Assembly: GCA_017526745.1 (NCBI GenBank)
Contig: JAFXQX010000030.1
Location: forward strand, 1 to 64,000
From: Lachnospiraceae bacterium
GTDB taxonomy: Bacteria > Bacillota > Clostridia > Lachnospirales > Lachnospiraceae
Length of the DNA stretch: 64,000 nt
Direction: 5' to 3'
Positions within the stretch are counted from its first letter, which is position 1, and the number at the start of each line of letters is the position of its first letter. Shown in pieces: positions 8,170 to 16,194 of this stretch. Under the pieces are notes generated by a model that saw only the letters and a list, made by a program, of their open reading frames with translations, was not told where the DNA came from and searched no databases. The translations under genes were made by a program, and so were the position numbers.

Positions 8170-9039
8170 TTACTGCGGATCCATGATCTTTGTCAGTTTT
8201 GATGCAAGCTCCTTGTCCATGGCCTGCAGGATCTTCGCCCGCGGACTGTCATCCATATGGTTTAATATCTTGGCCACAAGATCGAGGCTGTCGCCCATCT
8301 GGTCGAATATCGCCGCGGCCTGCTTGGGCTTCATCTCGCTGTACGTCTTGACGTACTGATCCATTATCTTGTCTTCCTCGAGCTGGGCCACAACCTGCTT
8401 GTACAGATATTCGGCATTCTCGGGGTCGATCTGCTCATAATATGATTTGTACTGGTCTATCTCGGGCGCCTTGTCGTTAAATACGACCTCTTCGTAGAAT
8501 TCGGTCTTGAGCTTCTGGAATTCGATCTGGCTGTCCTCAAACGTACGCAGGCGCAGGATCTCCTCCTTGAGAGCCTTGATCTCTTCGGATTCCTCGTCGC
8601 CGCCCTTGGCTGCGGCTTCTTTTAACTCGTCGATCTGCTTGTTGAGACGTTCGATCTCCGCAAGCGCATCGGGAAGATTATCGAATTCGCCTGCATATTC
8701 TTCGGTGCTGGTCGCTTCCGGGAGTATCTTGTTGATGACCGGAACGTCCTTTAGTATGGGGCGCAGCACTCCGGATCCGAACCCTCCGATATCGAGCTTG
8801 ATGAGAAGTGCCAGGATCGCAAGCCATATCAGGACGATCAAAATGACAATGATAAGCACGGAGGGCGAAAATCCTTCGTCCTCATCATCGATATCGGCAT
8901 AAAGAGCGCCCGAATCAGTCGCAAGGGCATCGAATCCTCCGCCTTTGCCGGCCTTCTTGGCAGCTTTCTTCTCTTCTTTTTCTTTTTTCTTTTTTTCCTT
9001 GTCGGAGAGCTCCTGGCTCTCTTCCATTTCGTCTGCCAT
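8170..9039 (-). CDS. ylxF: YlxF/MotE-like flagellar protein with MgtE-N type domain
   Basis: It occupies the place of ylxF between fliJ and fliK. The order of parts is a highly charged Lys/Glu N-terminus, one transmembrane helix at about residues 58-82, a Glu-rich coiled coil at about 125-180, and a C-terminal helical domain (QAAAIFDQMGDSLDLVAKIL, then LQAMDKELASKLTKIMDP) like the MgtE intracellular N-domain. MotE-type proteins of this layout act as stator or motor chaperones in other bacteria. That role is inferred here. Length is 289 aa. Confidence 0.85.
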   Translation of the reverse strand: MADEMEESQELSDKEKKKKEKEEKKAAKKAGKGGGFDALATDSGALYADIDDEDEGFSPSVLIIVILIVLIWLAILALLIKLDIGGFGSGVLRPILKDVPVINKILPEATSTEEYAGEFDNLPDALAEIERLNKQIDELKEAAAKGGDEESEEIKALKEEILRLRTFEDSQIEFQKLKTEFYEEVVFNDKAPEIDQYKSYYEQIDPENAEYLYKQVVAQLEEDKIMDQYVKTYSEMKPKQAAAIFDQMGDSLDLVAKILNHMDDSPRAKILQAMDKELASKLTKIMDPQ

Positions 9040-9063
9040 CTGTATCTACTCCGTTATATTTTT

Positions 9064-9092
9064 TGAGACAGTTCCTCCGTCCCCGAGTCTCA
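9064..9092. repeat. 29-bp dispersed repeat, TGAGAC family
   Basis: Begins TGAGAC, ends GTCTCA and has the core CCTCCGTCCC. The same 29-bp unit occurs at 38276-38304 (opposite orientation), 39488-39516 and 39518-39546, with a few differences. Here it sits in the gap between fliJ and the ylxF-like gene, inside the flagellar operon. Confidence 0.9.
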
Positions 9093-9100
9093 TGTCAGGT

Positions 9101-9158
9101 CCGCGAAGCGGGCGTGACACGGCGACGTTGAGTTCGACCCGTGAAGGGGAGAACTCAA
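9101..9158. other. Hairpin element in the fliJ-ylxF gap
   Basis: Contains a small CCGC-GAA-GCGG hairpin (9101-9111), the sequence GTGACACGGCGAC (9114-9126) and an 8-bp stem TTGAGTTC/GAACTCAA (9128-9135 with 9151-9158), which reaches into the fliJ stop. The GTGACRCGGCGAC-hairpin-GTTGG layout recurs in the fliF-fliE gap near 14751-14783, so the two gaps share an element. Confidence 0.65.
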
Positions 9159-9604
9159 TGTTGGTCTTCCGAGCCGAACCGGTAGCTTACGAGTTCGTCG
9201 ATCTCTTTGCTCTCCTTGGCGGCCTCTTCCTGCTTGAACACTTCGAATTCACGTTCCTTGAGCCGCTCGTGGGTCTTGCGGTCCTGCATTGCAGCGGTAA
9301 GCTTCTGGCGGGCGACCTCAAGTTCCTGACGGGCGGCCGCAAGGTTTAGCTCCTGCTGCCCGATGTGGTACTTGATGACCTCGAGTCCGTCCTCGGCCTC
9401 TTTGATCGAGGTAATATCAAGTTCAGCCCCGACAAGGCCTTTTAACACCGCCTCATGCTCGTCGCGGCGCGCCTTAAGGGCTAGAAGCTTTGCCTCTTCC
9501 TCGCGCTCTTTGGCCGCTGCCAGGGCGAATTCATTCTTCGCCTGGGTCTCGAGCTTTTCCTTCACATTGAGGATGTTCTGCATCCTATAACGAAATCTTG
9601 CCAT
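9155..9604 (-). CDS. fliJ: Flagellar export protein FliJ
   Basis: FliJ is a coiled-coil export chaperone that acts with the FliI ATPase. The protein (149 aa) starts MARFRYRMQNILNVKEKLE, typical for FliJ, and is predicted to be almost entirely helical with Glu/Lys/Ala heptads. It lies directly downstream of fliI. No ribosome binding site is visible upstream of the ATG. The preceding bases belong to a structured intergenic element (9609-9734). Confidence 0.9.
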   Translation of the reverse strand: MARFRYRMQNILNVKEKLETQAKNEFALAAAKEREEEAKLLALKARRDEHEAVLKGLVGAELDITSIKEAEDGLEVIKYHIGQQELNLAAARQELEVARQKLTAAMQDRKTHERLKEREFEVFKQEEAAKESKEIDELVSYRFGSEDQH

Positions 9605-9608
9605 AATA

Positions 9609-9734
9609 TGTTGGTAGGGGGGACCACCGCAGGTGGTGGGACCCTGGCTACACCGCGAGCCGCCATCCGACGCAGTCGGATTCTGATCGGCGAGCGTCCT
9701 TAGCCATTGTTGGTAGGGGGCGGGCGTCCTTAGC
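9609..9734. repeat. Structured intergenic element between fliI and fliJ
   Basis: Two perfect hairpins with GCA triloops (ACCACC-GCA-GGTGGT at 9623-9637; ATCCGAC-GCA-GTCGGAT at 9665-9681) lie between direct repeats TGTTGGTAGGGGG (9609-9621 and 9708-9720). An 11-bp repeat GCGTCCTTAGC (9694-9704 and 9724-9734) duplicates the fliI stop region. The element fills the whole gap. Confidence 0.85.
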
Positions 9735-11061
9735 TAACAGGTTCCTGCGCATCATCCGCAAATATCCCCTCGAGAAGCTCTATCTCCTCATCGAGCGTAT
9801 ACCTGCTGTCGACATCCTGACAGAGAAAATCATTCACCTGGTCTATCTTCTCGATGGAATAATCGATGTTGGGGTTCGCACCTGACTTATATGCTCCGAT
9901 ATTGATCAGGTCCTCGGCCTCTGTATATGTCGCAAGCACGGTCTTGAGGCGGTTTGCCACAGCCTTGTGCTCTTTGGTCGCTATCTGGCTCATGCAACGG
10001 GAGATGCTCTGGAGGACATCGATCGCGGGATAATGATTTTTATGGGCAAGCTTACGATCGAGCATTATATGTCCGTCCAGTATCGATCTTGCGGTATCCG
10101 TTATCGGTTCGTTAAAATCATCCCCGTCGACAAGTACCGTATACAGCCCGGTTATCGACCCCTTGTCATCACAGCCCGCACGCTCCAGAAGCTTTGGCAT
10201 CTGCGCATAAACGCTCGGTGGATATCCTCTTGTTACGGGCGGCTCACCGCTTGCCAGTCCTATCTCACGCTGTGCCATTGAAAAACGCGTCAGGGAATCC
10301 ATCATCAGAAGGACATCCTTGCCCTGATCGCGGAAATATTCGGCTATCGCCGTTGCGGTCTGTGCGGCCTTACGTCTTACAAGCGCCGGCTTGTCGGATG
10401 TTGCGACGACCACGACGGATCTTGCCATGCCTTCCTCGCCAAGGTCGCGCTCTATGAACTCACGTACTTCCCTTCCGCGCTCTCCAATAAGAGCGATGAC
10501 ATTTATGTCGGCCTTGGTGTTTCTTGCAAACATGCCGAGGAGCGTACTCTTTCCGACGCCGGAGCCGGCGAATATGCCTATACGCTGGCCTTTTCCTATA
10601 GTCATGATACCGTCCACGGCCTTGACGCCGAGAGGCAGTATCTCGCTTATGATCTCTCTTTTGAGCGGGTCGGGTGCCGGTGCTTCGATCGGGTAGGTGA
10701 GTGCGGTATTAAGCTCGCTCCCGTCGATCGGACGACCCAGTCCGTCAAGTGCAAGGCCCAGAAGTTCGGGTCCCACCTGAACCGAGAGAGGATAACCCAT
10801 GTTCTCGACTATGCAGCCGCTTCCGATCCCTTCGGTAGTCTCAAACGGCATGAGGAGTGTCTTGCCGTCCTTGAAACCGACAACTTCGGCAAATACAGCC
10901 TTGTCCTCTTCTTCGTCGACAATGATCCTGCACAGATCATCAAGCTTCGCATCGGGGCCGTTTGACTCGATCGTAAGACCGACCACGTTCACGACCTTCC
11001 CGAGCCGTTTGAAATATGTTTTATCGAATGATTTTTTGTATTTATCGAAGTCTATATCCAT
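9730..11061 (-). CDS. fliI: Flagellum-specific export ATPase FliI
   Basis: FliI energises flagellar type III export. The Walker A motif AGSGVGKST is at residues 165-173, and the Walker B strand VLLMMDS has Asp255. The T3SS ATPase signature MAQREIGLASGEPPVTRGYP is present. Length 443 aa is normal. No clear ribosome binding site precedes the ATG at 11061. The gap to fliH is filled by a 126-bp palindromic element. The gene order fliH-fliI-fliJ is conserved. Confidence 0.97.
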   Translation of the reverse strand: MDIDFDKYKKSFDKTYFKRLGKVVNVVGLTIESNGPDAKLDDLCRIIVDEEEDKAVFAEVVGFKDGKTLLMPFETTEGIGSGCIVENMGYPLSVQVGPELLGLALDGLGRPIDGSELNTALTYPIEAPAPDPLKREIISEILPLGVKAVDGIMTIGKGQRIGIFAGSGVGKSTLLGMFARNTKADINVIALIGERGREVREFIERDLGEEGMARSVVVVATSDKPALVRRKAAQTATAIAEYFRDQGKDVLLMMDSLTRFSMAQREIGLASGEPPVTRGYPPSVYAQMPKLLERAGCDDKGSITGLYTVLVDGDDFNEPITDTARSILDGHIMLDRKLAHKNHYPAIDVLQSISRCMSQIATKEHKAVANRLKTVLATYTEAEDLINIGAYKSGANPNIDYSIEKIDQVNDFLCQDVDSRYTLDEEIELLEGIFADDAQEPVS

Positions 11062-11079
11062 CTGTAAAATCTAAGGCGA

Positions 11080-11205
11080 GGGTTATATTGTTTCCAAGAA
11101 AACCCTGTGAAAGGGCCGGTACTTAGTCGTCGTCTTCTGACGACTTATGTACCGCTGCGCTTGAACAGGAGCGAGAGCGGGTTTTCGAGGAAATACATAT
11201 AACCC
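11080..11205. repeat. 126-bp nested palindrome between fliH and fliI
   Basis: Five pairs of perfect arms are nested in order: GGGTTATAT/ATATAACCC (11080-11088 with 11197-11205), TTTCC/GGAAA (11091-11095 with 11189-11193), GAAAACCC/GGGTTTTC (11098-11105 with 11179-11186), GGTAC/GTACC (11118-11122 with 11149-11153) and AGTCGTC/GACGACT (11125-11131 with 11139-11145). It occupies most of the 159-base gap. Confidence 0.9.
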
Positions 11206-11220
11206 GAGCCGTCTGCGTCA

Positions 11221-12075
11221 TCATGTGTAAGCCAGGATCCGCAACTCTTTCTTGAGAAGCTCGAGTTCGGTACCGATACTGCAGTCATATATCCCGCTGT
11301 CTGCCTCGATAAAGCTGCTGCCGGCCGAAAGCGTCATATCCTCGATGATCTCTACGGTCACGGAATTGCCCAGGCCCGCCGTAAGGTCGTCCCTGTTCTC
11401 CATGACATATTCATGATCTTCCTTTGACACATGAACAAGGAAGTTCCTGCCGCCTTCAATGTTTCTGATCGCATCCTTCAAAAGATAGCAAACGACATCG
11501 TTCCTGCCTGATAGGTCGATGCCGAACACATGCGAATAAACGTCGGTGAGCGTTTCTACGAACTTCGGTTCAAGCTCGGCGATCTTCGCCTCATATTCTT
11601 CGTCAAGCTGAGCCGCCTTGGCCCTGGCCTCTTCTTCTATCGCTGCGGCCCTGGCAAGCCCTTCGTTGTAGCCTGCCTCGTTTCCTTCGGCAAGCCCCTG
11701 CTGCCTGGCCTCTTCAATGACAGCCTCGGCTTTTTCGTTTGCTTCTTCTATGATCTTTGCCGCCTGCTCATTGGCATCGGCGATTATCGACTCTGCCTGT
11801 TCGTTCGCCTCTTCAACGAGCTTTTCGACAGCCTCGTTCCTGGCCTTTTCGGCAGCGACTTCTTCCTGGTCAGCAAGGAGCGCATCAACCTGAGCGGCAT
11901 CAAGACCTTCGTTAAAATCATCCGCAAAGTCTTCCTCGGGGGCTGCTTCGAGTATCTCCGAAAGTGCTTTTATCCTGTCGGATACAGCCTGGTTGGAATC
12001 GATGACGCGTTTCTTTTTGGCCTCGCCGTCGCCCGCATAGTTCACGTTGTAGGATTTGATCAGGGTACTAGACAA
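11221..12075 (-). CDS. fliH: Flagellar assembly protein FliH
   Basis: FliH is the stator-like regulator of the FliI ATPase. The protein (284 aa) has a long Ala/Glu-rich helical middle with many AEEANEQA-like repeats (about residues 75-165). A C-terminal domain resembling the FliH/V-ATPase E subunit follows (VETLTDVYSHVFGID). The start is TTG at 12075, overlapping the fliG 3' end by 8 bases. GGAGG lies 11 bases upstream. Translational coupling to fliG is likely. Confidence 0.9.
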   Translation of the reverse strand: MSSTLIKSYNVNYAGDGEAKKKRVIDSNQAVSDRIKALSEILEAAPEEDFADDFNEGLDAAQVDALLADQEEVAAEKARNEAVEKLVEEANEQAESIIADANEQAAKIIEEANEKAEAVIEEARQQGLAEGNEAGYNEGLARAAAIEEEARAKAAQLDEEYEAKIAELEPKFVETLTDVYSHVFGIDLSGRNDVVCYLLKDAIRNIEGGRNFLVHVSKEDHEYVMENRDDLTAGLGNSVTVEIIEDMTLSAGSSFIEADSGIYDCSIGTELELLKKELRILAYT

Positions 12076-13087
12076 CTATCTCATCTCCTCCGCCACGCGA
12101 GATAACGATCTCGGATGCATCCTCAAGACGCCTTATCGTATTGACTATCTTCTGCTGGGCTTCCTCGACGTCCTTCATGCGGACAGGGCCCATGAATTCC
12201 ATATCCTCTCTGATCATGACTGCGAGACGCTTTGAAAGGTTATTGAAAATCGCATTCTGAACTTCCTCGTTTGCACCCTTAAGAGCGATCGCAAGGTCGG
12301 AATTGTCGACATCACGGAGCACTCTCTGAATGGCACGGTCATCAAGCAGCAGGATGTCTTCGAATACGAACATCTTCTTTCTGATCTCGTCGGCAAGTTC
12401 GGGCTCGTCGATCTCGAGAGTTTCCATGATATGTTTCTCTGTACTTCTGTCTACCGTGTTCAGGATATCTACAACGGCATCCACACCGCCGATGATGGTG
12501 TAATCCTGATTGACGAGAGATGAAAGCTTGGATTCGAGTATCTTTTCCACCTCCTTGATGACATCGGGACTCGTACGGTCCATCATTGCGATACGCTTTG
12601 CAACATCCGACTGTCTGTCGGGCGGGAGCGCCGATATGATGAGCGCAGCCTGAGACGGATTCAGGTACGACAGTATGAGCGCGATGGTCTGGGGATGTTC
12701 ATCCTGTATGAAGTTAAGAAGCTGTGAAGCTTCGGTCTTACGTATGAACTCGAAAGGCTTAACCTGAAGAGATGCGGTAAGCTTTCCGATAACGTCGAGC
12801 GCCTTCTCGTTTCCGAGTGCCTTCTCGAGGAGCTCCTTGGCGTAGTTGATACCGCCTTCGGCGATGTACTGCTGTGCAAGACAGACGCCGTAGAATTCGT
12901 TTATGACCTCTTCCTTGACCTGCGGCGTGACGCTTCTGGTATTGGCGATCTCAAGAGTCAGGTCTTCTATCTCTTCCTCCTTGAGATGCTTGAATATGAG
13001 CGCACTTCTTTCGGGCCCCAAAGCTATGAGAAGAATAGCAGCCTTCTGGAGTCCGCTTAAGGCGGGTTCTTTTTCTTTAGCAGCCAT
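12068..13087 (-). CDS. fliG: Flagellar motor switch protein FliG
   Basis: FliG is the rotor protein that contacts MotA and the MS ring. The three FliG domains are present in order. The N-domain shows GLQKAAILLIALGPERSA. The middle domain shows FIQDEHPQTIALILSYL. The C-domain shows VFEDILLLDDRAIQRVLRDV with the charged torque helix. Length 339 aa is normal. The ATG follows the fliF stop by three bases and has GGGGG upstream. Confidence 0.97.
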   Translation of the reverse strand: MAAKEKEPALSGLQKAAILLIALGPERSALIFKHLKEEEIEDLTLEIANTRSVTPQVKEEVINEFYGVCLAQQYIAEGGINYAKELLEKALGNEKALDVIGKLTASLQVKPFEFIRKTEASQLLNFIQDEHPQTIALILSYLNPSQAALIISALPPDRQSDVAKRIAMMDRTSPDVIKEVEKILESKLSSLVNQDYTIIGGVDAVVDILNTVDRSTEKHIMETLEIDEPELADEIRKKMFVFEDILLLDDRAIQRVLRDVDNSDLAIALKGANEEVQNAIFNNLSKRLAVMIREDMEFMGPVRMKDVEEAQQKIVNTIRRLEDASEIVISRGGGDEIVV

Positions 13088-13090
13088 GTA

Positions 13091-14707
13091 TTACCCCCAT
13101 TCCTCGTTCAGCCAGTTCCGTAGAAGCTGTGCCGAGGCATCCGGATTGTCATCCACGAATTTCTCGACCATAAGGCGTATCTCGGACTTGGACTCGAGGT
13201 CGATATCTTCAACATTCTGATGTTCCTGGGTGGTTGTGAGCAGGTCGTCGACCGAAAGCTCGGGTTCCGCTTCCACTTCTTCTTCCTTGTTCTTCTTGAA
13301 AGTCGTAAGAACAACGATACCGAGAAGTGCCAGGATGAGCACTATCAGAATGATCTGAGCTATGTTCGAAGGAGAAAGGTTCAGGCCTTCCTCCGGCTGG
13401 AAAATCGGGACATCGTATGCAACGATCGAAATGTTTGCGACAGGTATTCCGGTCGCATTTGATACGAGGGTCAGCATTTCCTCGTCCACATCCTTCTTGA
13501 CCTTTTCCTCGTTCTGAACCTTGAACTCGTCAAATGTAATGCCGTCAAGAAGTCCCTGAGCCCTTACGTCACTCTCCTTATAGATCACGAAATGGGATGC
13601 CGTGATGCCGATGGAAGAATTGCCGTAGTCAATGGCTCCCGGGGGTGTGACTTTGTCCGTGATCTTCTCGCTCGGAAGATAGTCACGGGATTCTTCGGTA
13701 ACGGAATAGTTGGAGTTGTTGTTATCCTCCATCACGTAGGTCGTCTCTTCCTGGTTAGTATCGGTACCGGGAACTCCGCCTGCGCCGCCCTTTCCCTCGG
13801 CTTCGTATGTATCCTCGTGAGCCAGGACATTCGTACCGTTTGCATCCGCCTGGGTGTAATCATGCGTCGTCTCCTTCAGGGATGAAAAATCCATCCGAAG
13901 GTTCGGGGAAACCTTGACATCCTCGTAGAGGTTGGAACCCAGAAGGACCTGAATGACCTCCTGCTTGAGAGCGTTCTCGGCCTGGGTCTTGAGTGCGATC
14001 TGATTGGATGTGTTGACTGTACCGGAATTGTTTTCCGCCTCCTCCATTCCGGAAAAGAGGAGATTTCCCTGTGAGTCTATGATTGAGATGTTGTCGGTCG
14101 TCTTGTTGCCCAGTGCCGTTGCGATATTTCTCGCAAAGTTTTCGGCAACTCCTTCGGGAAGCGTATCATTAAGTTCGAGCATAACGGATGCATATGCTTC
14201 CTCTTCCTTGGCAAGGAGCGTTCCGTCATTGTCGGGGATCGAAAGGGTGACATACGCCTTCTTGACGTTTTCCGTCGCTTCCATGATCTCCTGAAGGTGA
14301 GACTCCTGGTAAAGCTTATATGTCTTCTGCTTGTCGGATTCGGTCGTGGACAGGCCGCCTGCAAGTGCACTTTCAAGACTGTATGAATCTGCGGGGAAAT
14401 TGTTGGCACCGAGAAGCAGTGTTGCTCTTGCGATGTCCTGCTTCTGTACCGAGATGATCAGACCGTCATCGGTCGTCTGGTAAGGTATCGAATCGCCTTC
14501 GAGAAGAGCGGTGATCTCAGACGCCTGTTTGGCGCTCTCGCACGTGATCAGTGTCTCGAATCTGGGTCTTGTCAGAATAGTAGCCAAAATGGCAAGTGCC
14601 AAAATAACACCTGCCGTTACGCTGATAATTATCGTTTTCTGTTTTGCGGTAAACTTGTCCCACCACTCCTGTATCTTCTGGAGTATTTCCTTAAGCCGGT
14701 CTACCAT
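13091..14707 (-). CDS. fliF: Flagellar MS-ring protein FliF
   Basis: FliF forms the MS ring in the inner membrane. Two transmembrane helices (about residues 20-45 and about 440-465) flank a large extracytoplasmic part with YscJ/FliF ring-building motifs (TLLGANNFPADSYSLE, LQEIMEATENVKKAYVTLS). The C-terminus MVEKFVDDNPDASAQLLRNW is the FliG-binding tail. I chose the ATG at 14707 (538 aa), 11 bases after GGAGG. A TTG at 14716 lies too close to that site. Confidence 0.95.
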   Translation of the reverse strand: MVDRLKEILQKIQEWWDKFTAKQKTIIISVTAGVILALAILATILTRPRFETLITCESAKQASEITALLEGDSIPYQTTDDGLIISVQKQDIARATLLLGANNFPADSYSLESALAGGLSTTESDKQKTYKLYQESHLQEIMEATENVKKAYVTLSIPDNDGTLLAKEEEAYASVMLELNDTLPEGVAENFARNIATALGNKTTDNISIIDSQGNLLFSGMEEAENNSGTVNTSNQIALKTQAENALKQEVIQVLLGSNLYEDVKVSPNLRMDFSSLKETTHDYTQADANGTNVLAHEDTYEAEGKGGAGGVPGTDTNQEETTYVMEDNNNSNYSVTEESRDYLPSEKITDKVTPPGAIDYGNSSIGITASHFVIYKESDVRAQGLLDGITFDEFKVQNEEKVKKDVDEEMLTLVSNATGIPVANISIVAYDVPIFQPEEGLNLSPSNIAQIILIVLILALLGIVVLTTFKKNKEEEVEAEPELSVDDLLTTTQEHQNVEDIDLESKSEIRLMVEKFVDDNPDASAQLLRNWLNEEWG

Positions 14708-14735
14708 CTCATTCAAGTCCTCCGGACAATGTCAA

Positions 14736-14780
14736 GATTGCGTAGCAATCGTGACGCGGCGACATCCGCGTAGCGGATGT
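14736..14780. other. Paired GTA-triloop hairpins between fliF and fliE
   Basis: GATTGC-GTA-GCAATC (14736-14750) and ACATCCGC-GTA-GCGGATGT (14762-14780) are perfect hairpins. They are separated by GTGACGCGGCGAC, which also occurs with one change at 9114-9126. No T-run follows either. They fill most of the 90-base gap. Confidence 0.85.
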
Positions 14781-14797
14781 TGGATGCCGGTCATTGA

Positions 14798-15112
14798 TTA
14801 AACCTGTATCTGCATTAGCTCCTTATATGCATCAAGAAATCTGTCGCGAAGCGCAACCGTATATGAAAGTGCGGTTGATGCCTTGGCTGAGGCTATCGCC
14901 AGGTCATGAGTGTTCTCGGAGATGCCGAGCGCGAACTTCATTTCCTCCTCTTCTTCCTTATGAAGGAGCGAGTTCGTCTCGCCGACGTTGGAGAGCATTG
15001 AGTTGAAAAGAGAAGTAAAGCTTCCGTCTGTCGCTTCCGTTTTCGTTGATGCATTTGCGGCGGCTCTTGCTATCGGCTCGGAGCCTATGTTTAAAATATT
15101 GGTTATATCCAT
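14798..15112 (-). CDS. fliE: Flagellar hook-basal body complex protein FliE
   Basis: FliE joins the MS ring and rod. This is a short protein (104 aa) of usual size. The C-terminal region shows the family pattern (THDLAIASAKASTALSYTVA, LRDRFLDAYKELMQIQV). It lies between flgC and fliF as in other Firmicutes. AAGGGTG precedes the ATG. Confidence 0.93.
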   Translation of the reverse strand: MDITNILNIGSEPIARAAANASTKTEATDGSFTSLFNSMLSNVGETNSLLHKEEEEEMKFALGISENTHDLAIASAKASTALSYTVALRDRFLDAYKELMQIQV

Positions 15113-15133
15113 GTGTTCACCCTTAAAGCCTTA

Positions 15134-15580
15134 TCATGCCCTGCCGATCTCGAGACCCTTCATTGCGATCGCCTTGCTGGAAGTAAATGCCGTTGCATTG
15201 GCCTGATAAGCCCTCTCCGCATCTATCATGTTCGTCATCTCGGTAACGATGTTGACGTTGGGATACAGAACATATCCGTCCTCATTTGCGTCGGGATGCG
15301 AGGGATCATATACCATCGTAAGATCCGACTGGTCCTCGTATACGCCCGTCGCCTTTACACCGTCGCCCACATCCATTCCGCGGGCACGGCGGAAGATCGT
15401 GCCGAAGCTTGTAACATCGGTAGTACGCTCCTGGAAAGTAACTATCTTTCTTCTGTAGGGCGTTCCTTCCTCGGTCCTTGTCGTGTTGGCATTGGCGACG
15501 TTCTGGGAGATTATATCCATGCGGAAGCGCTCTGCGGTCATACCGGATGCGTTAACGCCGAATGATTTAAAAATGCTCAT
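15134..15580 (-). CDS. flgC: Flagellar basal-body rod protein FlgC
   Basis: FlgC is a proximal rod component. The N-terminus (FGVNASGMTAERFRMDIISQ, then NVANANTTRT) carries the rod signature. The C-terminus (VTEMTNMIDAERAYQANATA) carries the matching heptad region. Length 148 aa is normal. A GGGGG site precedes the ATG. It follows flgB after 16 bases. Confidence 0.96.
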   Translation of the reverse strand: MSIFKSFGVNASGMTAERFRMDIISQNVANANTTRTEEGTPYRRKIVTFQERTTDVTSFGTIFRRARGMDVGDGVKATGVYEDQSDLTMVYDPSHPDANEDGYVLYPNVNIVTEMTNMIDAERAYQANATAFTSSKAIAMKGLEIGRA

Positions 15581-15596
15581 TGTCTATCCCCCTTCC

Positions 15597-15992
15597 TTAT
15601 TTGATCACAGCCCGAAGGTTCTTGAACTGGTTGTCGATACTGTTTGTGATGCCGTTATACTTGATCTGGTTGCTGGCAAGTTCAACGTTCTCGGTATCGA
15701 TATCCACGTTGTTCTTGTCCATTCTGTACGACCAGTTCGGAATATCCGTATAAGCTCTCGGCTCAAGACGTCTTAGATGCTTGTTGGCATCAGCCTCTTT
15801 TTCCGTAAGGCTCTTATAGCGGCTCGCCTTCAGGGCGTGCTGCAGTTCGGTCTCAAAAGAGACATCCTGTCTCTTGTAGCCCGGTGTGTCAACGTTCGCA
15901 ATGTTGTTTGCGATTGCTTCGTTCCTGGCCCAGGCACCGTCAGCTGCCTTGCCCAGGATATTGACGTGGTCAAATACTCCTGATGCGATCAT
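15597..15992 (-). CDS. flgB: Flagellar basal-body rod protein FlgB
   Basis: FlgB is a proximal rod protein and the first gene of the flagellar operon here. The rod signature is NEAIANNIANVDTPGYKRQD. The ATG at 15992 (131 aa) has AGGAGGGG 5 bases upstream. An ATG at 16028 would add 12 residues but overlaps the promoter -10 region, so it is rejected. A sigma-A-like promoter lies at 16014-16042. Confidence 0.95.
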   Translation of the reverse strand: MIASGVFDHVNILGKAADGAWARNEAIANNIANVDTPGYKRQDVSFETELQHALKASRYKSLTEKEADANKHLRRLEPRAYTDIPNWSYRMDKNNVDIDTENVELASNQIKYNGITNSIDNQFKNLRAVIK

Positions 15993-16013
15993 AGAGTCCC
16001 CTCCTAGCAACAT

Positions 16014-16042
16014 ATTGTATAATAACATGTAACAATTATCAA
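16014..16042 (-). promoter_or_regulatory. Sigma-A-like promoter of the flagellar operon
   Basis: On the minus strand, TTGATA and TACAAT are separated by 17 bases, each with one mismatch to consensus. The site is 22 bases upstream of the flgB start, downstream of the codY terminator. Confidence 0.65.
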
Positions 16043-16087
16043 GATGTAGTTTTGCGTATTGTTTCGGGCCCGTAAGGGGGCGAAAAT

Positions 16088-16120
16088 CAAAAAACGGACT
16101 TCGCCATGCGAAATCCGTTT
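16088..16120 (-). terminator. Rho-independent terminator after codY
   Basis: On the minus strand, AAACGGATTTCGC and GCGAAGTCCGTTT form a 13-bp stem with one T-G pair and an ATG loop, ending in a run of six T. It separates codY from the flgB promoter. It also lies downstream of a sigma-28-like box, so transcripts from that box would meet it. Confidence 0.85.
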
Positions 16121-16149
16121 CATTTATACGTCAAAATCCGTTTTAATAT

Positions 16150-16177
16150 TTATCGGCTGTTCACGTATAAAAGTTTA
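16150..16177 (-). promoter_or_regulatory. Sigma-28 (FliA/SigD)-like promoter box
   Basis: On the minus strand TAAACTTT and a perfect GCCGATAA are separated by 12 bases (optimum 11 in the best-known consensus). It lies just downstream of the codY stop and upstream of the codY terminator. If active it would transcribe towards flgB only by read-through of that terminator. Confidence 0.45.
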
Positions 16178-16194
16178 GCATATTTTGAGCAGAT

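Noticed and set aside
16042-16087. c-di-GMP riboswitch upstream of flgB
   Set aside because: Only a weak hairpin is present; the conserved core of the riboswitch is not.
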